Positions 54,117-63,262 of a DNA stretch of 64,000 nucleotides are shown in pieces. A model generated the notes under the pieces. It searched no databases, was not told the DNA's origin, and saw only the letters and a list, made by a program, of their open reading frames with translations. Location: positions 124,001 to 188,000 of the forward strand of contig NZ_SPQT01000016.1 in assembly GCF_004571025.1 (NCBI RefSeq). Direction: 5' to 3'. The position numbers and the translations under genes are program-made. Source of the DNA: Bradyrhizobium niftali (GTDB lineage Bacteria; Pseudomonadota; Alphaproteobacteria; Rhizobiales; Xanthobacteraceae). Numbering within the stretch: the stretch's first letter is position 1; every line of letters starts with the position of its first letter.

Positions 54117-55118
54117 ATGATCGGCCGTTGGACGAGGAGCGCTCTGGTCGCAATCAGTCTGTCCGCCGTGCCAGCGCTGGGCGCGGTGCCGGACGATCTC
54201 GACGACGCGCCCGGCACCATGTCGCTGCAGGTGACGACCGATCCGTCCACGATCGAATGCCGCAAGCTCGAAACGGTCAATCCTGCCTCGCTGATCTTCC
54301 GGCCGCTGCGGCGGACGTTCAACGAGGATTTCGACGAGCATCCGCTGTCGGGCGGACGCTGGGTGCCGCATTATGCCGGCGGCGCGGCGTGGCCGGAGGC
54401 GCGCTACTGGGGCGGCGACGGCTCCGACTTCAAGCGCAAGACCAGCGCCAATGGCGAGCAGCAGATCTATGTCGATCCGCGCTATTCGGGGCGCGCCGCG
54501 GCGCCGCTCGGGCTCGATCCGTTCAAGGTGAAGGACGGCGTGCTCTCGATCGTCGCGAGCCGTACACCGCCGGAATTGAAGTCCGTTCTGTTCAACAACG
54601 AGTACATCTCCGGGATCCTGACGACGCAGGGCACGTTCGCGCAGAAGCACGGCTATTTCGAAATCCGCGCCAAGCTCCCGGTCGGCCATGCGGTGTGGCC
54701 GGCGTTCTGGATGCTGGCGGACGACGGCGGCTGGCCGCCGGAGGTCGACGTGCTGGAAGGCCGCGGTGAGCGGCCGGGCGATCTCGTGATGACGACGCAT
54801 TGGCGGATTCCGTCGACCCAGAAGATCCAGTCCTGCGGCTTCGACTTCGCGGTCGGCGACGCTTCGAGCTCATTCCACAATTACGGTGTGCTGTGGGAGG
54901 AGGATCGCCTGGTCTATTTCATCGACCGCAAGCCGGTGTCCGACATCAAAGTGCCGATCGGCTTCGACGATCCCATGTACATGATCGTCAATCTCGCGAT
55001 CGGATCGAAGTTCTTTCTCGGCGTCGGTCCCGTCGATGCGGAATCACCGCCGGCCGTCGCATTCGAGATCGACCGGGTTTCCGCCTATCAGATCGAGATG
55101 GAGCAGGCGCGGAGATAG
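54117..55118 (+). CDS. Glycoside hydrolase family 16, exported beta-glucanase-like
   Basis: Exported protein of 333 residues. The signal peptide ends near SAVPALGAVP. The GH16 jelly-roll follows: FNEDFDEHPL, GYFEIRAKLPVGHAVWPAFWML and the active-site signature EVDVLE near 215 (nucleophile and acid/base glutamates in ExDxxE), then FHNYGVLWEEDRLVYFID. GH16 enzymes cut or transfer beta-1,3/1,4-glucans or galactans. The GH1 gene starts two bases after the stop, so the pair probably processes one glycan. Cyclic beta-glucans of rhizobia are a possible substrate, which is inference. Confidence 0.9.
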   Translation: MIGRWTRSALVAISLSAVPALGAVPDDLDDAPGTMSLQVTTDPSTIECRKLETVNPASLIFRPLRRTFNEDFDEHPLSGGRWVPHYAGGAAWPEARYWGGDGSDFKRKTSANGEQQIYVDPRYSGRAAAPLGLDPFKVKDGVLSIVASRTPPELKSVLFNNEYISGILTTQGTFAQKHGYFEIRAKLPVGHAVWPAFWMLADDGGWPPEVDVLEGRGERPGDLVMTTHWRIPSTQKIQSCGFDFAVGDASSSFHNYGVLWEEDRLVYFIDRKPVSDIKVPIGFDDPMYMIVNLAIGSKFFLGVGPVDAESPPAVAFEIDRVSAYQIEMEQARR

Positions 55119-55120
55119 AT

Positions 55121-56584
55121 ATGTCGGCGGATTTCTCGCGGCGTCATCTTGCCAAGCTCGCCGGCCTTGCCGCGCTGGGAGCGGCGACGGGCGTCGGCGC
55201 TGCGGAGAGCGAAACGCCAGCATCGGCCGGGCACGGCGCGCCGTTCCCGAAGGATTTCTTGTGGGGCACCGCGACCTCGTCCTACCAGATCGAAGGCGCC
55301 GTCAACGAGGACGGACGCGGCAAATCGATCTGGGACATTTTCAGCCACACGCCCGGCAAGATCGAGGACGGCTCCACCGGCGACCGCGCCAACGAGCATT
55401 ATCACCGCTACAAGGAGGACGTCGCGCTGATCAAGGCGCTCGGCGTCAAGGCCTACCGCTTCTCGATCGCGTGGCCGCGGGTGTTTCCCGATGGGGCGGG
55501 GCAGCCCCATCCCAATGGGCTCGATTTCTACAATCGCCTGGTCGACGAGCTGCTCGCAAACGGCATCGAGCCCTATGCGACGCTCTATCACTGGGACCTG
55601 CCGCAGGCGCTCCAGGACCGCGTCGGCGGCTGGCAGTCGAGCGACACCTCGAAGGCCTTTGCCGACTACGCCGCGTACGTCGCCGCACGCCTGACCGATC
55701 GCGTGAAAAACATCTTCACCGTGAACGAGGTCGGGCGCTTCGTGAATTTCGGCTACGGCTGGGGCATCGACGCGCCCGGCCTCAAGCTGCCGGCGGCGCA
55801 GTTGAACCAGGTCCGCCATCACGTCGCGCTGGCGCACGGGCTTGCCGTGCAGGCGATCCGCGCCTCAGGGCGCGCCGGCACAAGGGTGGGCGCAGCCGAG
55901 AATATCGCGGCCTGCGTGCCGGCGATCGCAACGCCGGAAAACATCCGTGCCGCCGAGATTGCAACGCGCGAGCTCAACGCCGGCTTCCTCGGCGTGGTGC
56001 TGGAGGGCAAGTATACCGACGGCTTCCTCGCCTATGCCGGCGCGGACGCGCCGAAATTCACCGCCGAGGAGTTGAAGATCATCGGCACGCCGAACGACTT
56101 CGTCGGCCTCAACATCTACGCACCGCAGTTCTATGTCACCGCCTCCGACCGCGCGCCCGGCTTCCACGTGCTGCCGTTCCCCACCTCGTTCCCGCACATG
56201 AATTCGGAATGGCTGCGGATCGGCCCCGAAGTGATCTACTGGGCGCCGCGCCTCGCCGCGAAGATCTGGAACATCGAGACCATCTACATCAGCGAGAACG
56301 GCACCTCGTCGGAAGACAAGATCTCCGCCGACGGCCAGGTCTACGACCTCGACCGCATCATGTTCCTGCGCAACTATCTGACCCAGATGCAGCGCGCGGT
56401 CACGGAAGGGGTGCCGATCCGCGGCTACTTCCTGTGGAGCCTGATGGACAACTTTGAATGGATCTTCGGCTACGGGAAACGCTTCGGCCTGTATCGGGTC
56501 GACTTCGAGACGCAGGCGAGGGTGCCGAAGCTGAGTGCCGCGTTCTATCGGGACGTGGTGGCGAGGAACGCGATCGGGGTGTGA
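55121..56584 (+). CDS. Beta-glucosidase, glycoside hydrolase family 1, Tat-exported
   Basis: Protein of 487 residues. The N-terminus FSRRHLAKLAGLAALGAATG is a Tat-like signal. The GH1 barrel begins FPKDFLWGTATSSYQIEGA. The acid/base glutamate is in FTVNEV near 206, where the usual NEP has lost its proline. The nucleophile is in YISENGT near 395, and the sugar-binding WSLMDNFEW motif follows. GH1 beta-glucosidases are normally cytoplasmic; export here matches the preceding exported GH16 gene, so oligosaccharides would be split in the periplasm. ATG 55121 is two bases after the GH16 stop. Confidence 0.92.
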   Translation: MSADFSRRHLAKLAGLAALGAATGVGAAESETPASAGHGAPFPKDFLWGTATSSYQIEGAVNEDGRGKSIWDIFSHTPGKIEDGSTGDRANEHYHRYKEDVALIKALGVKAYRFSIAWPRVFPDGAGQPHPNGLDFYNRLVDELLANGIEPYATLYHWDLPQALQDRVGGWQSSDTSKAFADYAAYVAARLTDRVKNIFTVNEVGRFVNFGYGWGIDAPGLKLPAAQLNQVRHHVALAHGLAVQAIRASGRAGTRVGAAENIAACVPAIATPENIRAAEIATRELNAGFLGVVLEGKYTDGFLAYAGADAPKFTAEELKIIGTPNDFVGLNIYAPQFYVTASDRAPGFHVLPFPTSFPHMNSEWLRIGPEVIYWAPRLAAKIWNIETIYISENGTSSEDKISADGQVYDLDRIMFLRNYLTQMQRAVTEGVPIRGYFLWSLMDNFEWIFGYGKRFGLYRVDFETQARVPKLSAAFYRDVVARNAIGV

Positions 56585-56595
56585 GTGGATGTGCT

Positions 56596-56724
56596 GCGAC
56601 ACATAAGCCTGTCAAATTAACCAAGAATCCTCAATGATTCCGGAGCCTGTGCGACACATAAAAATGTCGCGTGCGACTCAAAAGACTGTATCGGCTGGCA
56701 TTTTGCGACACATAAGAGTGTATC
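56596..56724. repeat. Array of three GCGACACATAA repeats (likely IS21-family left end remnant)
   Basis: GCGACACATAA occurs at 56596, 56651 and 56705 (spacings 55 and 54), each followed by a TGTC/TGTA block that makes it partly palindromic; a shorter copy GCGACACAT is at 56958. IS21-family ends carry multiple repeated terminal sequences, and an istB fragment lies downstream in matching orientation. Assignment is inference. Between 56725 and 57070 no gene is seen. Confidence 0.5.
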
Positions 56725-57070
56725 AAAATCGAAAATCCGACTTCGGCGCGCTTGCTAGTTGCATGCGCTAATCGCAAAAATGTGGATTTCTGCTGCGGTC
56801 GCGTGCCGGTGTTCGCGAACACAGTTGGCTCAGACGAATCTGATGACCGCGCTTACCGACTGCTTCTCAGGGACCATCCGGGCGATCTGGCCGCCTAGAG
56901 GCCTGGTCAGGAGCGCGACATAGGGTCGCTCGCCGCTTCAACATTCAAGGACCCACCGCGACACATCCCTCAGGTGCACCGCAGGCGGGCGCGCCGGGAC
57001 TTGAGCTGCCTAACGAGATGCGACGACCTTCTGGTCCTGTGCAGCGCAGCGCACGATGCGCACGTCGGGG

Positions 57071-58300
57071 TTATTTCGATTGGCAGCCAGTTGGGACAAG
57101 CTGGCTGTTCCTCCTTGCGCGCCCAGCGATCATCAGCAAGACGCCGCCGAGCTGAGGGAGTAAAGCCAAGAGCACCAAGCGCAGCATATTGAAGTCCTCG
57201 GCAGTCGGTTTCAGTTTTCCGGCGCTGATCCAAGCCACGATCTTGATGGCCGCGTCGCTTTGGGGGTCGCTGGCCTGTTCGACCGAACTCAATGCCGCAT
57301 CGAGCGCGCGCTGGCGCTCGGTCACTACTTTCTCGCGCTCGTGACAGAACCGGCCCACCCCACCGGCACATTCCCGGTTGCGTGCCGTGATGGCGTCATC
57401 TAGCGCAGCTCGCGCTGTCGTCACCGCGGGCGTAACGCGTGACGCGCGCGCAAGCGTCACGTCGGTGACGTTAATTGAAGCGAACCCGATGCTGCCGATG
57501 AAGGCGAACACTGAGGCGATCAACCATACCAGCCAAGCTGCCGCAGCCGTAATCCGCTTACGTGCCCGCCAAATCTGCGCAGCAGTTGAAGGCACGGTGT
57601 GGACAACGAGATCAGCGGCCACGCCAAGGGCGAGAAACAACCGCCCGGAGCGGTCGGTTGACGCCAGCGACTGGGCAAACAGACCATTCATCGCGATGGC
57701 AACGCCGCAGAGGACGAGAGCAACTGCCGTCAAGCAGTGCGAGATGACCCACCGTCCGCGCGTTGCGAGAACGTGTGACAACGTGACGGGCGTGACACCG
57801 GCCGTGACCGGTAACGTGACGGCGGGAGCGCTGGGCGTGACACCGGCCGTGACCGGTAACGTGACGTCGGGGACGCCGAGCGAGACGTCGGCCAGGACCG
57901 GTAGCGCCACCGAGGGAGCGACGGACAGCGCCACGGACGGAGCGACGGACGTGACGTCGGCCGTGGCCGGTAATGCGACGGCAAGAGTGGTGGGCGTGAT
58001 GGCGGCAGGGGCCGCTAACGTGGCGTCGGCCGCGACTGCTAACTTATCGGCGGACGTGACAGGCAGGTTGCTTTGAAGGACTTCGGGCAGGACAGCAGCC
58101 AGCGCAATCTGGCGCTGCTGCCGCTTGCGCTGCCGACAGGCGCGTTGTCGTTCGGCCGCCGTTTTAGGCCGGCGGGTCTGGTGCAAAGGGCCAGCTATTG
58201 CAGGGCCATCGACGTTTACCTGATTAATCACCGACTGGGCACCCGGCAGATTCGCGGCGGAATCGTCAGTGTCCTTGGCCGAAATTCCTGAAAACTTCAT
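57071..58300 (-). CDS. Unknown membrane protein with tandem VTLPVTAGVTP repeats
   Basis: Protein of 409 residues; family not recognised. Residues 40-65 are very basic (TRRPKTAAERQRACRQRKRQQRQ), a motif often seen in plasmid- or phage-borne proteins. Residues about 75-180 are Ala/Val/Thr/Pro-rich repeats. Four hydrophobic spans follow (CLTAVALVLCGVAIAMNGLF, LFLALGVAADLVV, AWLVWLIASVFAFIGSIGF and LVLLALLPQLGGVLLMIAG), with a coiled region between the last two. DNA here has a 45-base tandem unit (57788-57866). It is divergent from the gene at 58404. Accessory origin is likely. Confidence 0.6.
   Translation of the reverse strand: MKFSGISAKDTDDSAANLPGAQSVINQVNVDGPAIAGPLHQTRRPKTAAERQRACRQRKRQQRQIALAAVLPEVLQSNLPVTSADKLAVAADATLAAPAAITPTTLAVALPATADVTSVAPSVALSVAPSVALPVLADVSLGVPDVTLPVTAGVTPSAPAVTLPVTAGVTPVTLSHVLATRGRWVISHCLTAVALVLCGVAIAMNGLFAQSLASTDRSGRLFLALGVAADLVVHTVPSTAAQIWRARKRITAAAAWLVWLIASVFAFIGSIGFASINVTDVTLARASRVTPAVTTARAALDDAITARNRECAGGVGRFCHEREKVVTERQRALDAALSSVEQASDPQSDAAIKIVAWISAGKLKPTAEDFNMLRLVLLALLPQLGGVLLMIAGRARRNSQLVPTGCQSK
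57788..57866. repeat. 45-base tandem repeat inside the unknown membrane protein gene
   Basis: A 34-base block starting GGGCGTGACACCGGCCGTGA recurs exactly at 57788 and 57833, a period of 45 (15 codons). Related, degraded units continue to about 57980. It encodes the VTLPVTAGVTP repeats on the minus strand. Confidence 0.85.
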
Positions 58301-58302
58301 CT

Positions 58303-58358
58303 GTTCGGGATAGTACTCTGAACGTCAATGATCAATCGTTCGGTGTATTATCCCGAAC
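58303..58358. promoter_or_regulatory. Inverted repeat in the divergent promoter region
   Basis: GTTCGGGATA (58303-58312) is perfectly complemented by TATCCCGAAC (58349-58358), with a second inner dyad GAACG..CGTTC. It lies between two divergent unknown genes and could be the shared operator. Confidence 0.5.
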
Positions 58359-58403
58359 GGATGGTTAACGTGCTATTATCACTTGGGCGGTCAACTTCTC
58401 CCT

Positions 58404-59329
<926 letters not shown>

Positions 59330-59456
59330 AACACGCGTCGCAAGCGACGGGTCTTCGCAGCGCAATGCAAAGCAGCTCCGATGATGCTGGCGGGCTGGTC
59401 GTGCATCGCCGATCCGGTCGGCGTTGCCGACTGATCCGGTTTGCAAATCCGCCAGA

Positions 59457-59486
59457 TTGACAGTCTCTGTGCCCCGCTTAATGTAT
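59457..59486 (+). promoter_or_regulatory. Possible sigma-70 promoter of the cyclodeaminase operon
   Basis: A perfect -35 hexamer TTGACA (59457) is followed by AT-rich AATGTATAG around 59480-59488, with 17-19 base spacing. The -10 match is poor. Confidence 0.3.
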
Positions 59487-59511
59487 AGACATATTATCGG
59501 GAGCCACCGCC

Positions 59512-60516
59512 ATGATGCCGCCGATCTACATCTCCTACCTGAACCGCCTCGACATCGAGGAACTGAAGATCACCGACGAGGAGATACTCACGGCGATCGA
59601 GACCAGCCTCGCGGCGCAGGGCCGCGGCAACACGGTTATCGAGCCGCGCGTCCATCTGGAGCCTGGCGTCGCCAACGGCCACTTCAACGTGCTGCGCGGC
59701 GCGATCAAGGCGCCGATTGACCGGGCCGGCATCAAGATCGTCGGCGACTTCGTCGACAACTATAAGCAAGGTCTGCATTCGGAGCTGGGCATCCTGGCGC
59801 TGTTCGATCCCTCCAACGGCGCGCCGAAGGCGATCATGGACGCAAGCGGCATTACCGACATGCGCACGGGCGCGGTCACCGCGATCGGCGCAAAATACCT
59901 CGCCCGCAAGAACTCCAAGGTGCTCGGCCATATCGGCGCACGCGGCACTGCCTATTGGAACGTGCGGCTGCTGGATCACCTCTTCGATTTCGACGAGATC
60001 CGGGTGCATTCGCGCCGCGAGGAAAGCCGCAATAGCTTTGCCGAGAAGCTCAGTCAGGATCTCGGCAAGAAGGTTGTTGCGACCGAGGATTGGCAATCCT
60101 GCCTCCAGGGCGCGGACATCGTCGTGGAGGCCTCGCGCCTCGACAAGCCAACGCCGATGCTCAAGACGGAATGGATCAAGAAGGGTGCGTTCGTGGTGCC
60201 CTATGGCACGATGAGTGCGATCGAACTTTCGCTGACCGATATCATGAGCAAGCTCGTGGTCGATGATTGGGGACAGTGCAAGGGCGGCAAGTTCGGCAGC
60301 CTCCGCGCCCATGTCGAAGCCGGGAAACTGTCGGAGACAACGCTTCACGCCGAACTCGGGCAGATCGTTGCTGGGCTGAAGCCGGGACGGCAGAGCGATA
60401 ACGAGACCAATCTGCTCTGGCATCGCGGATTGTCGCTCTCCGATATCGCCCTGGGCCATGCGATGCTTGAAAAGGCGGAGCGGATCGGCGTCGGCCAGCG
60501 CCTGCGCTTTGCATGA
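59512..60516 (+). CDS. Ornithine cyclodeaminase / mu-crystallin family protein
   Basis: NAD-dependent enzyme of 334 residues. Family members deaminate ornithine to proline, reduce cyclic imino acids or dehydrogenate alanine. Visible landmarks are the dimerisation part with GDFVDNYKQGLHSELGILALFDPSNGAPKAIMDAS, then ITDMRTGAVTAIGAKYLARKNSKVLGHIGARGTAYWNVRLL, where the dinucleotide loop normally reads GxGxQA and is here GARGTA. VHSRREES and DIVVEASRL follow. The altered loop makes the cofactor use uncertain. The next gene overlaps by four bases. Confidence 0.88.
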   Translation: MMPPIYISYLNRLDIEELKITDEEILTAIETSLAAQGRGNTVIEPRVHLEPGVANGHFNVLRGAIKAPIDRAGIKIVGDFVDNYKQGLHSELGILALFDPSNGAPKAIMDASGITDMRTGAVTAIGAKYLARKNSKVLGHIGARGTAYWNVRLLDHLFDFDEIRVHSRREESRNSFAEKLSQDLGKKVVATEDWQSCLQGADIVVEASRLDKPTPMLKTEWIKKGAFVVPYGTMSAIELSLTDIMSKLVVDDWGQCKGGKFGSLRAHVEAGKLSETTLHAELGQIVAGLKPGRQSDNETNLLWHRGLSLSDIALGHAMLEKAERIGVGQRLRFA

Positions 60517-61346
60517 CCGGCCGGCCGCCAGCGCCGCGATACGTCGCCAATGCGCGGATGTATTCGCCGGCGCCAGGGGCGGCCGCGGCATGGAAGGGGC
60601 TATTCGCGTGGCTCGCGCGCGAGAGCGGCGTTGATCTCGACGTGGTCGATCACGCCTTCCCGCTTGCGCTCTCAGATCTCTGGGCGCGCAAGGATCTCGG
60701 CGCAGCCTTCATGTGCGGATTTCCGTTCATGCTCACAGGCGATCGTCCGCGGCCGGTTGCGGCGCCCATCCCAAGTGGTGCGCTCTATGGCGGGAAACCG
60801 GTCTATGCGACCAGGCTTGCCGTCGGCGCAAACACGCGCTTTCAATCGCTTGAGGACACGTTCGGCGGCCGGCTCGGCTACACCGCCTCCGACTCGCATT
60901 CCGGCTACAACGCGCTGCGCCATCATCTATTGCCGTACTTCAAGAGACACGGAGCGAAGCTGTACCAGAAAAGCGTCGGGCCGCTGACGACACCGCGCCG
61001 GGTGATTGAGGCGCTTCTAGCCGGCGATATCGATGTTGGGCCGCTCGACAGCTATGCGCTGGACCTGATGCTGCGCCACGATCCGGCGCTCGCTTCGCAG
61101 ATTCGCGTCGTCGCAACGACCGATCTTGCGCCGATTCCGTTCCTGGTCGCGGCGGCCGATTGCCCCGACGAGATCATCACAAGATTGCAGGCTACGCTTC
61201 TCACACTTGCTGCAGCGCCAGCCTGCGCCCCCCTGCGCGATCGGCTCTGTCTCGACACTTTCGCGCCGGTCGACATCGCCGTCTACGATCTCATGCTGCG
61301 CTGGGATAACGAGGCGCGCTGCGTCGGCTACGCGCAGCCCCGCTGA
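60513..61346 (+). CDS. PhnD-like phosphate/phosphonate-type binding protein without signal peptide
   Basis: Protein of 277 residues with the type II periplasmic-binding fold of the PhnD group: ANARMYSPAPGAAAAWKGLFAWLARE, LWARKDLGAAFMCGFPF, TFGGRLGYTASDSHSGYNALRHHLLPY and LLAGDIDVGPLDSYALDLML. No signal peptide is seen from ATG 60513, which overlaps the cyclodeaminase stop (ATGA). It may therefore be cytoplasmic, perhaps a ligand sensor or enzyme-like relative, not a transport protein. It converges with the ABC binding protein gene eight bases away. Confidence 0.82.
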   Translation: MTGRPPAPRYVANARMYSPAPGAAAAWKGLFAWLARESGVDLDVVDHAFPLALSDLWARKDLGAAFMCGFPFMLTGDRPRPVAAPIPSGALYGGKPVYATRLAVGANTRFQSLEDTFGGRLGYTASDSHSGYNALRHHLLPYFKRHGAKLYQKSVGPLTTPRRVIEALLAGDIDVGPLDSYALDLMLRHDPALASQIRVVATTDLAPIPFLVAAADCPDEIITRLQATLLTLAAAPACAPLRDRLCLDTFAPVDIAVYDLMLRWDNEARCVGYAQPR

Positions 61347-61354
61347 CGGCGCCC

Positions 61355-62395
61355 TTACTTCGCCTTCGCACCGTCGACGAAGAGGTTAGTCCACAGATCG
61401 TCCTTGGTCGCCGCGGCGTCGAAATCCTTGCCGAAATTGTTGCCTACTTCCTTGTTGAAGTTCAGCGCGTTCTTCATGCCGTCGACGTCGATCTTGCCGA
61501 GGTCGGCGACGCCGTTGCTCATGCTCTTGACCGCCGAGCTGATCGCCTGCGGATCAGCCTTGGCGAAGAACTGCTTCTGGATCGCATCGGCCGTCTCGGT
61601 AGGCTTCTCTAGCACCGCTTTGCTGGCAGCTTGCATCGCCGCCACTGCCTTGGTGATGAGGTCCGACGTCGCCGGGCTGATCGGCTTTTTCGCAACCAGC
61701 ACGAGATAGGGCTGCTTGGCGAGCAGCGGGAATTCATCGCCCATCGAGACGAGGACGACGCCGCTCCCCGCCTTCTCCGAGAGAAAGCCTTCGGGAGGAG
61801 ACAGCACATAAGCATCGATCCGCTTGGCTTCGAGCGCCGCCTGGATCGCGACTGGATTGCCGATCTGCGCCACCTTGATGTCGTTTTTCGCGTCGAGGCC
61901 GCCTTGTCCCGCGAGCCAGCGCGCCGCGGCTTCCTGGGCGCCGGCGAGCGCGGTGGCGCCGAAGGTCGCGCCTTTGAGCGCTGCCAAGCGCTTCTGCATC
62001 GGATCGGTCGGCTTCACGCCGGTGCGCTCAAGGAAGTCCTTGGAAACAACGAGCTGCAGCGTCACCTTCGACATCAGGGAGTAGACGATCTCGAATGGTT
62101 GGCCTTTCGCGGCCGCGCGCAGCATCGAATCCGGGCCGACTGCGGCTAGATCGATATCGCCGGCATCGAGCGCCGCGAGCGCGGACGCATCGCCGCCCGG
62201 CAGCGCTGCGACTGTGGCAGTGAGGCCTTGCGGCTTGAACGTGTCGAGCGCGCGCCCCGACCAGATCGGCAGGAAGCTCAGCGTCGGTGCACCCAGGCCG
62301 ATCTTCACGGCTTGCTGGGCTTCGGCCAGACCGGGCAACAATGCGAGCGCCGCAGTGAGTGTAGCGATCTTCGCCCAATTCATCGTCACGCGCAT
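61355..62395 (-). CDS. ABC transporter substrate-binding protein, NitT/TauT family
   Basis: Exported protein of 346 residues. The signal peptide ends PGLAEAQQAVK. The fold of SsuA/ThiY-like proteins follows: VKIGLGAPTLSFLPIWSGRALDTFKPQGL, LDAGDIDLAAVGPDSMLRA, LKGATFGATALAGAQEAAARWL and ALEAKRIDAYVLSPPEG. It captures a small molecule (a sulfonate, nitrate, pyrimidine or similar) for the permease and ATPase encoded next on the same strand. Ligand is unknown. ATG 62395 has GAGGATGG in front; ATG 62383 is possible. Confidence 0.9.
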   Translation of the reverse strand: MRVTMNWAKIATLTAALALLPGLAEAQQAVKIGLGAPTLSFLPIWSGRALDTFKPQGLTATVAALPGGDASALAALDAGDIDLAAVGPDSMLRAAAKGQPFEIVYSLMSKVTLQLVVSKDFLERTGVKPTDPMQKRLAALKGATFGATALAGAQEAAARWLAGQGGLDAKNDIKVAQIGNPVAIQAALEAKRIDAYVLSPPEGFLSEKAGSGVVLVSMGDEFPLLAKQPYLVLVAKKPISPATSDLITKAVAAMQAASKAVLEKPTETADAIQKQFFAKADPQAISSAVKSMSNGVADLGKIDVDGMKNALNFNKEVGNNFGKDFDAAATKDDLWTNLFVDGAKAK

Positions 62396-62413
62396 TGCAC
62401 CATCCTCTTCGGT

Positions 62414-63262
62414 TTAGGCATCGATTGGGCCGGAGCCCGAAAATGTTCGCCAGCGTAGCAGTCGCCGTTCGATGGCGCCGGCGATCAAATTGGCGATCGT
62501 GACGAAGCCGAGCAGGATCACGATCCCGGCGAATACGCCGGCAGGATCGTAGGTTGAGGACGCCTCGTGGATGAAGAGGCCGAGCCCCTGGATCGAGGAC
62601 GTGAACTCGCCGACGATCACGCCGATGACGCTGTACGGAATTGCAAGCCGCATGCCGAGCATGACGAAAGGCGCCGCGGCAGGCAGGAACACGTGATAGG
62701 TCAACTGGCGCTGATTGGCGCCCATCACCAGCGTGAGATTGACGAGCTCGCGATCGACGCTGCGGACGCCGGCAAACACGTTATAGAAGACCAGGAAGAA
62801 CACCATGATCGAGGCAAGCGCGACCTTCGATCCGATGCCGATTCCGAACCAGATGATGAAGAGCGGCGCCAGGGCGATCTTGGGAATGCCGTAGAAGGCC
62901 ATCACATAGGGCTCGAAGATCCGCGCCAGCCGGGGCGAGCGGCCGAGTGCATAGCCCGCGAACACGCCGCCGGCGACGCCGATGACATAGCCGAGCACGA
63001 GCTCCTGTCCGGTGACCCACAGATGCGGGTAGATCTCTCCGGAGGCGAACAACTCGTAAAGCCGCGCGATGACCGCTGTCGGCTTGCTGACATAGATTTC
63101 CTTGATTAGCCGGCCGGATGCCCATTGCCAGAAGATCAGGAGTGCGATGCCCGGCAGCAGCTTGACCGCTACTTGGACGGTTTTCGAGCCAATCGCAGCC
63201 AGTCCGTTCGACGCAGTCGACGACTGGTAGGCAACATCATTGATTGCCTTTTGCTCGTTCAA
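62414..63262 (-). CDS. ABC transporter permease, NitT/TauT (SsuC/TauC) family
   Basis: Inner-membrane protein of 282 residues with six spans. After about 35 cytosolic residues comes LLPGIALLIFWQWASGRL, then GYVIGVAGGVFAGYALGRS. The EAA loop that meets the ATPase is NLTLVMGANQRQLTYHVFLPAAAPFVMLGMRLAIPYS, and GEFTSSIQGLG is typical of the SsuC group. Its start overlaps the stop of the ATPase gene by four bases, and the binding-protein gene lies 18 bases downstream. Confidence 0.93.
   Translation of the reverse strand: MNEQKAINDVAYQSSTASNGLAAIGSKTVQVAVKLLPGIALLIFWQWASGRLIKEIYVSKPTAVIARLYELFASGEIYPHLWVTGQELVLGYVIGVAGGVFAGYALGRSPRLARIFEPYVMAFYGIPKIALAPLFIIWFGIGIGSKVALASIMVFFLVFYNVFAGVRSVDRELVNLTLVMGANQRQLTYHVFLPAAAPFVMLGMRLAIPYSVIGVIVGEFTSSIQGLGLFIHEASSTYDPAGVFAGIVILLGFVTIANLIAGAIERRLLRWRTFSGSGPIDA

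Noticed and set aside
56596-56724. CRISPR-like array
   Set aside because: Only three short copies of 11 bases with 43-base intervals, imperfect palindromes and no cas genes; better explained as an IS end. The 45-base repeat at 57788 is coding.
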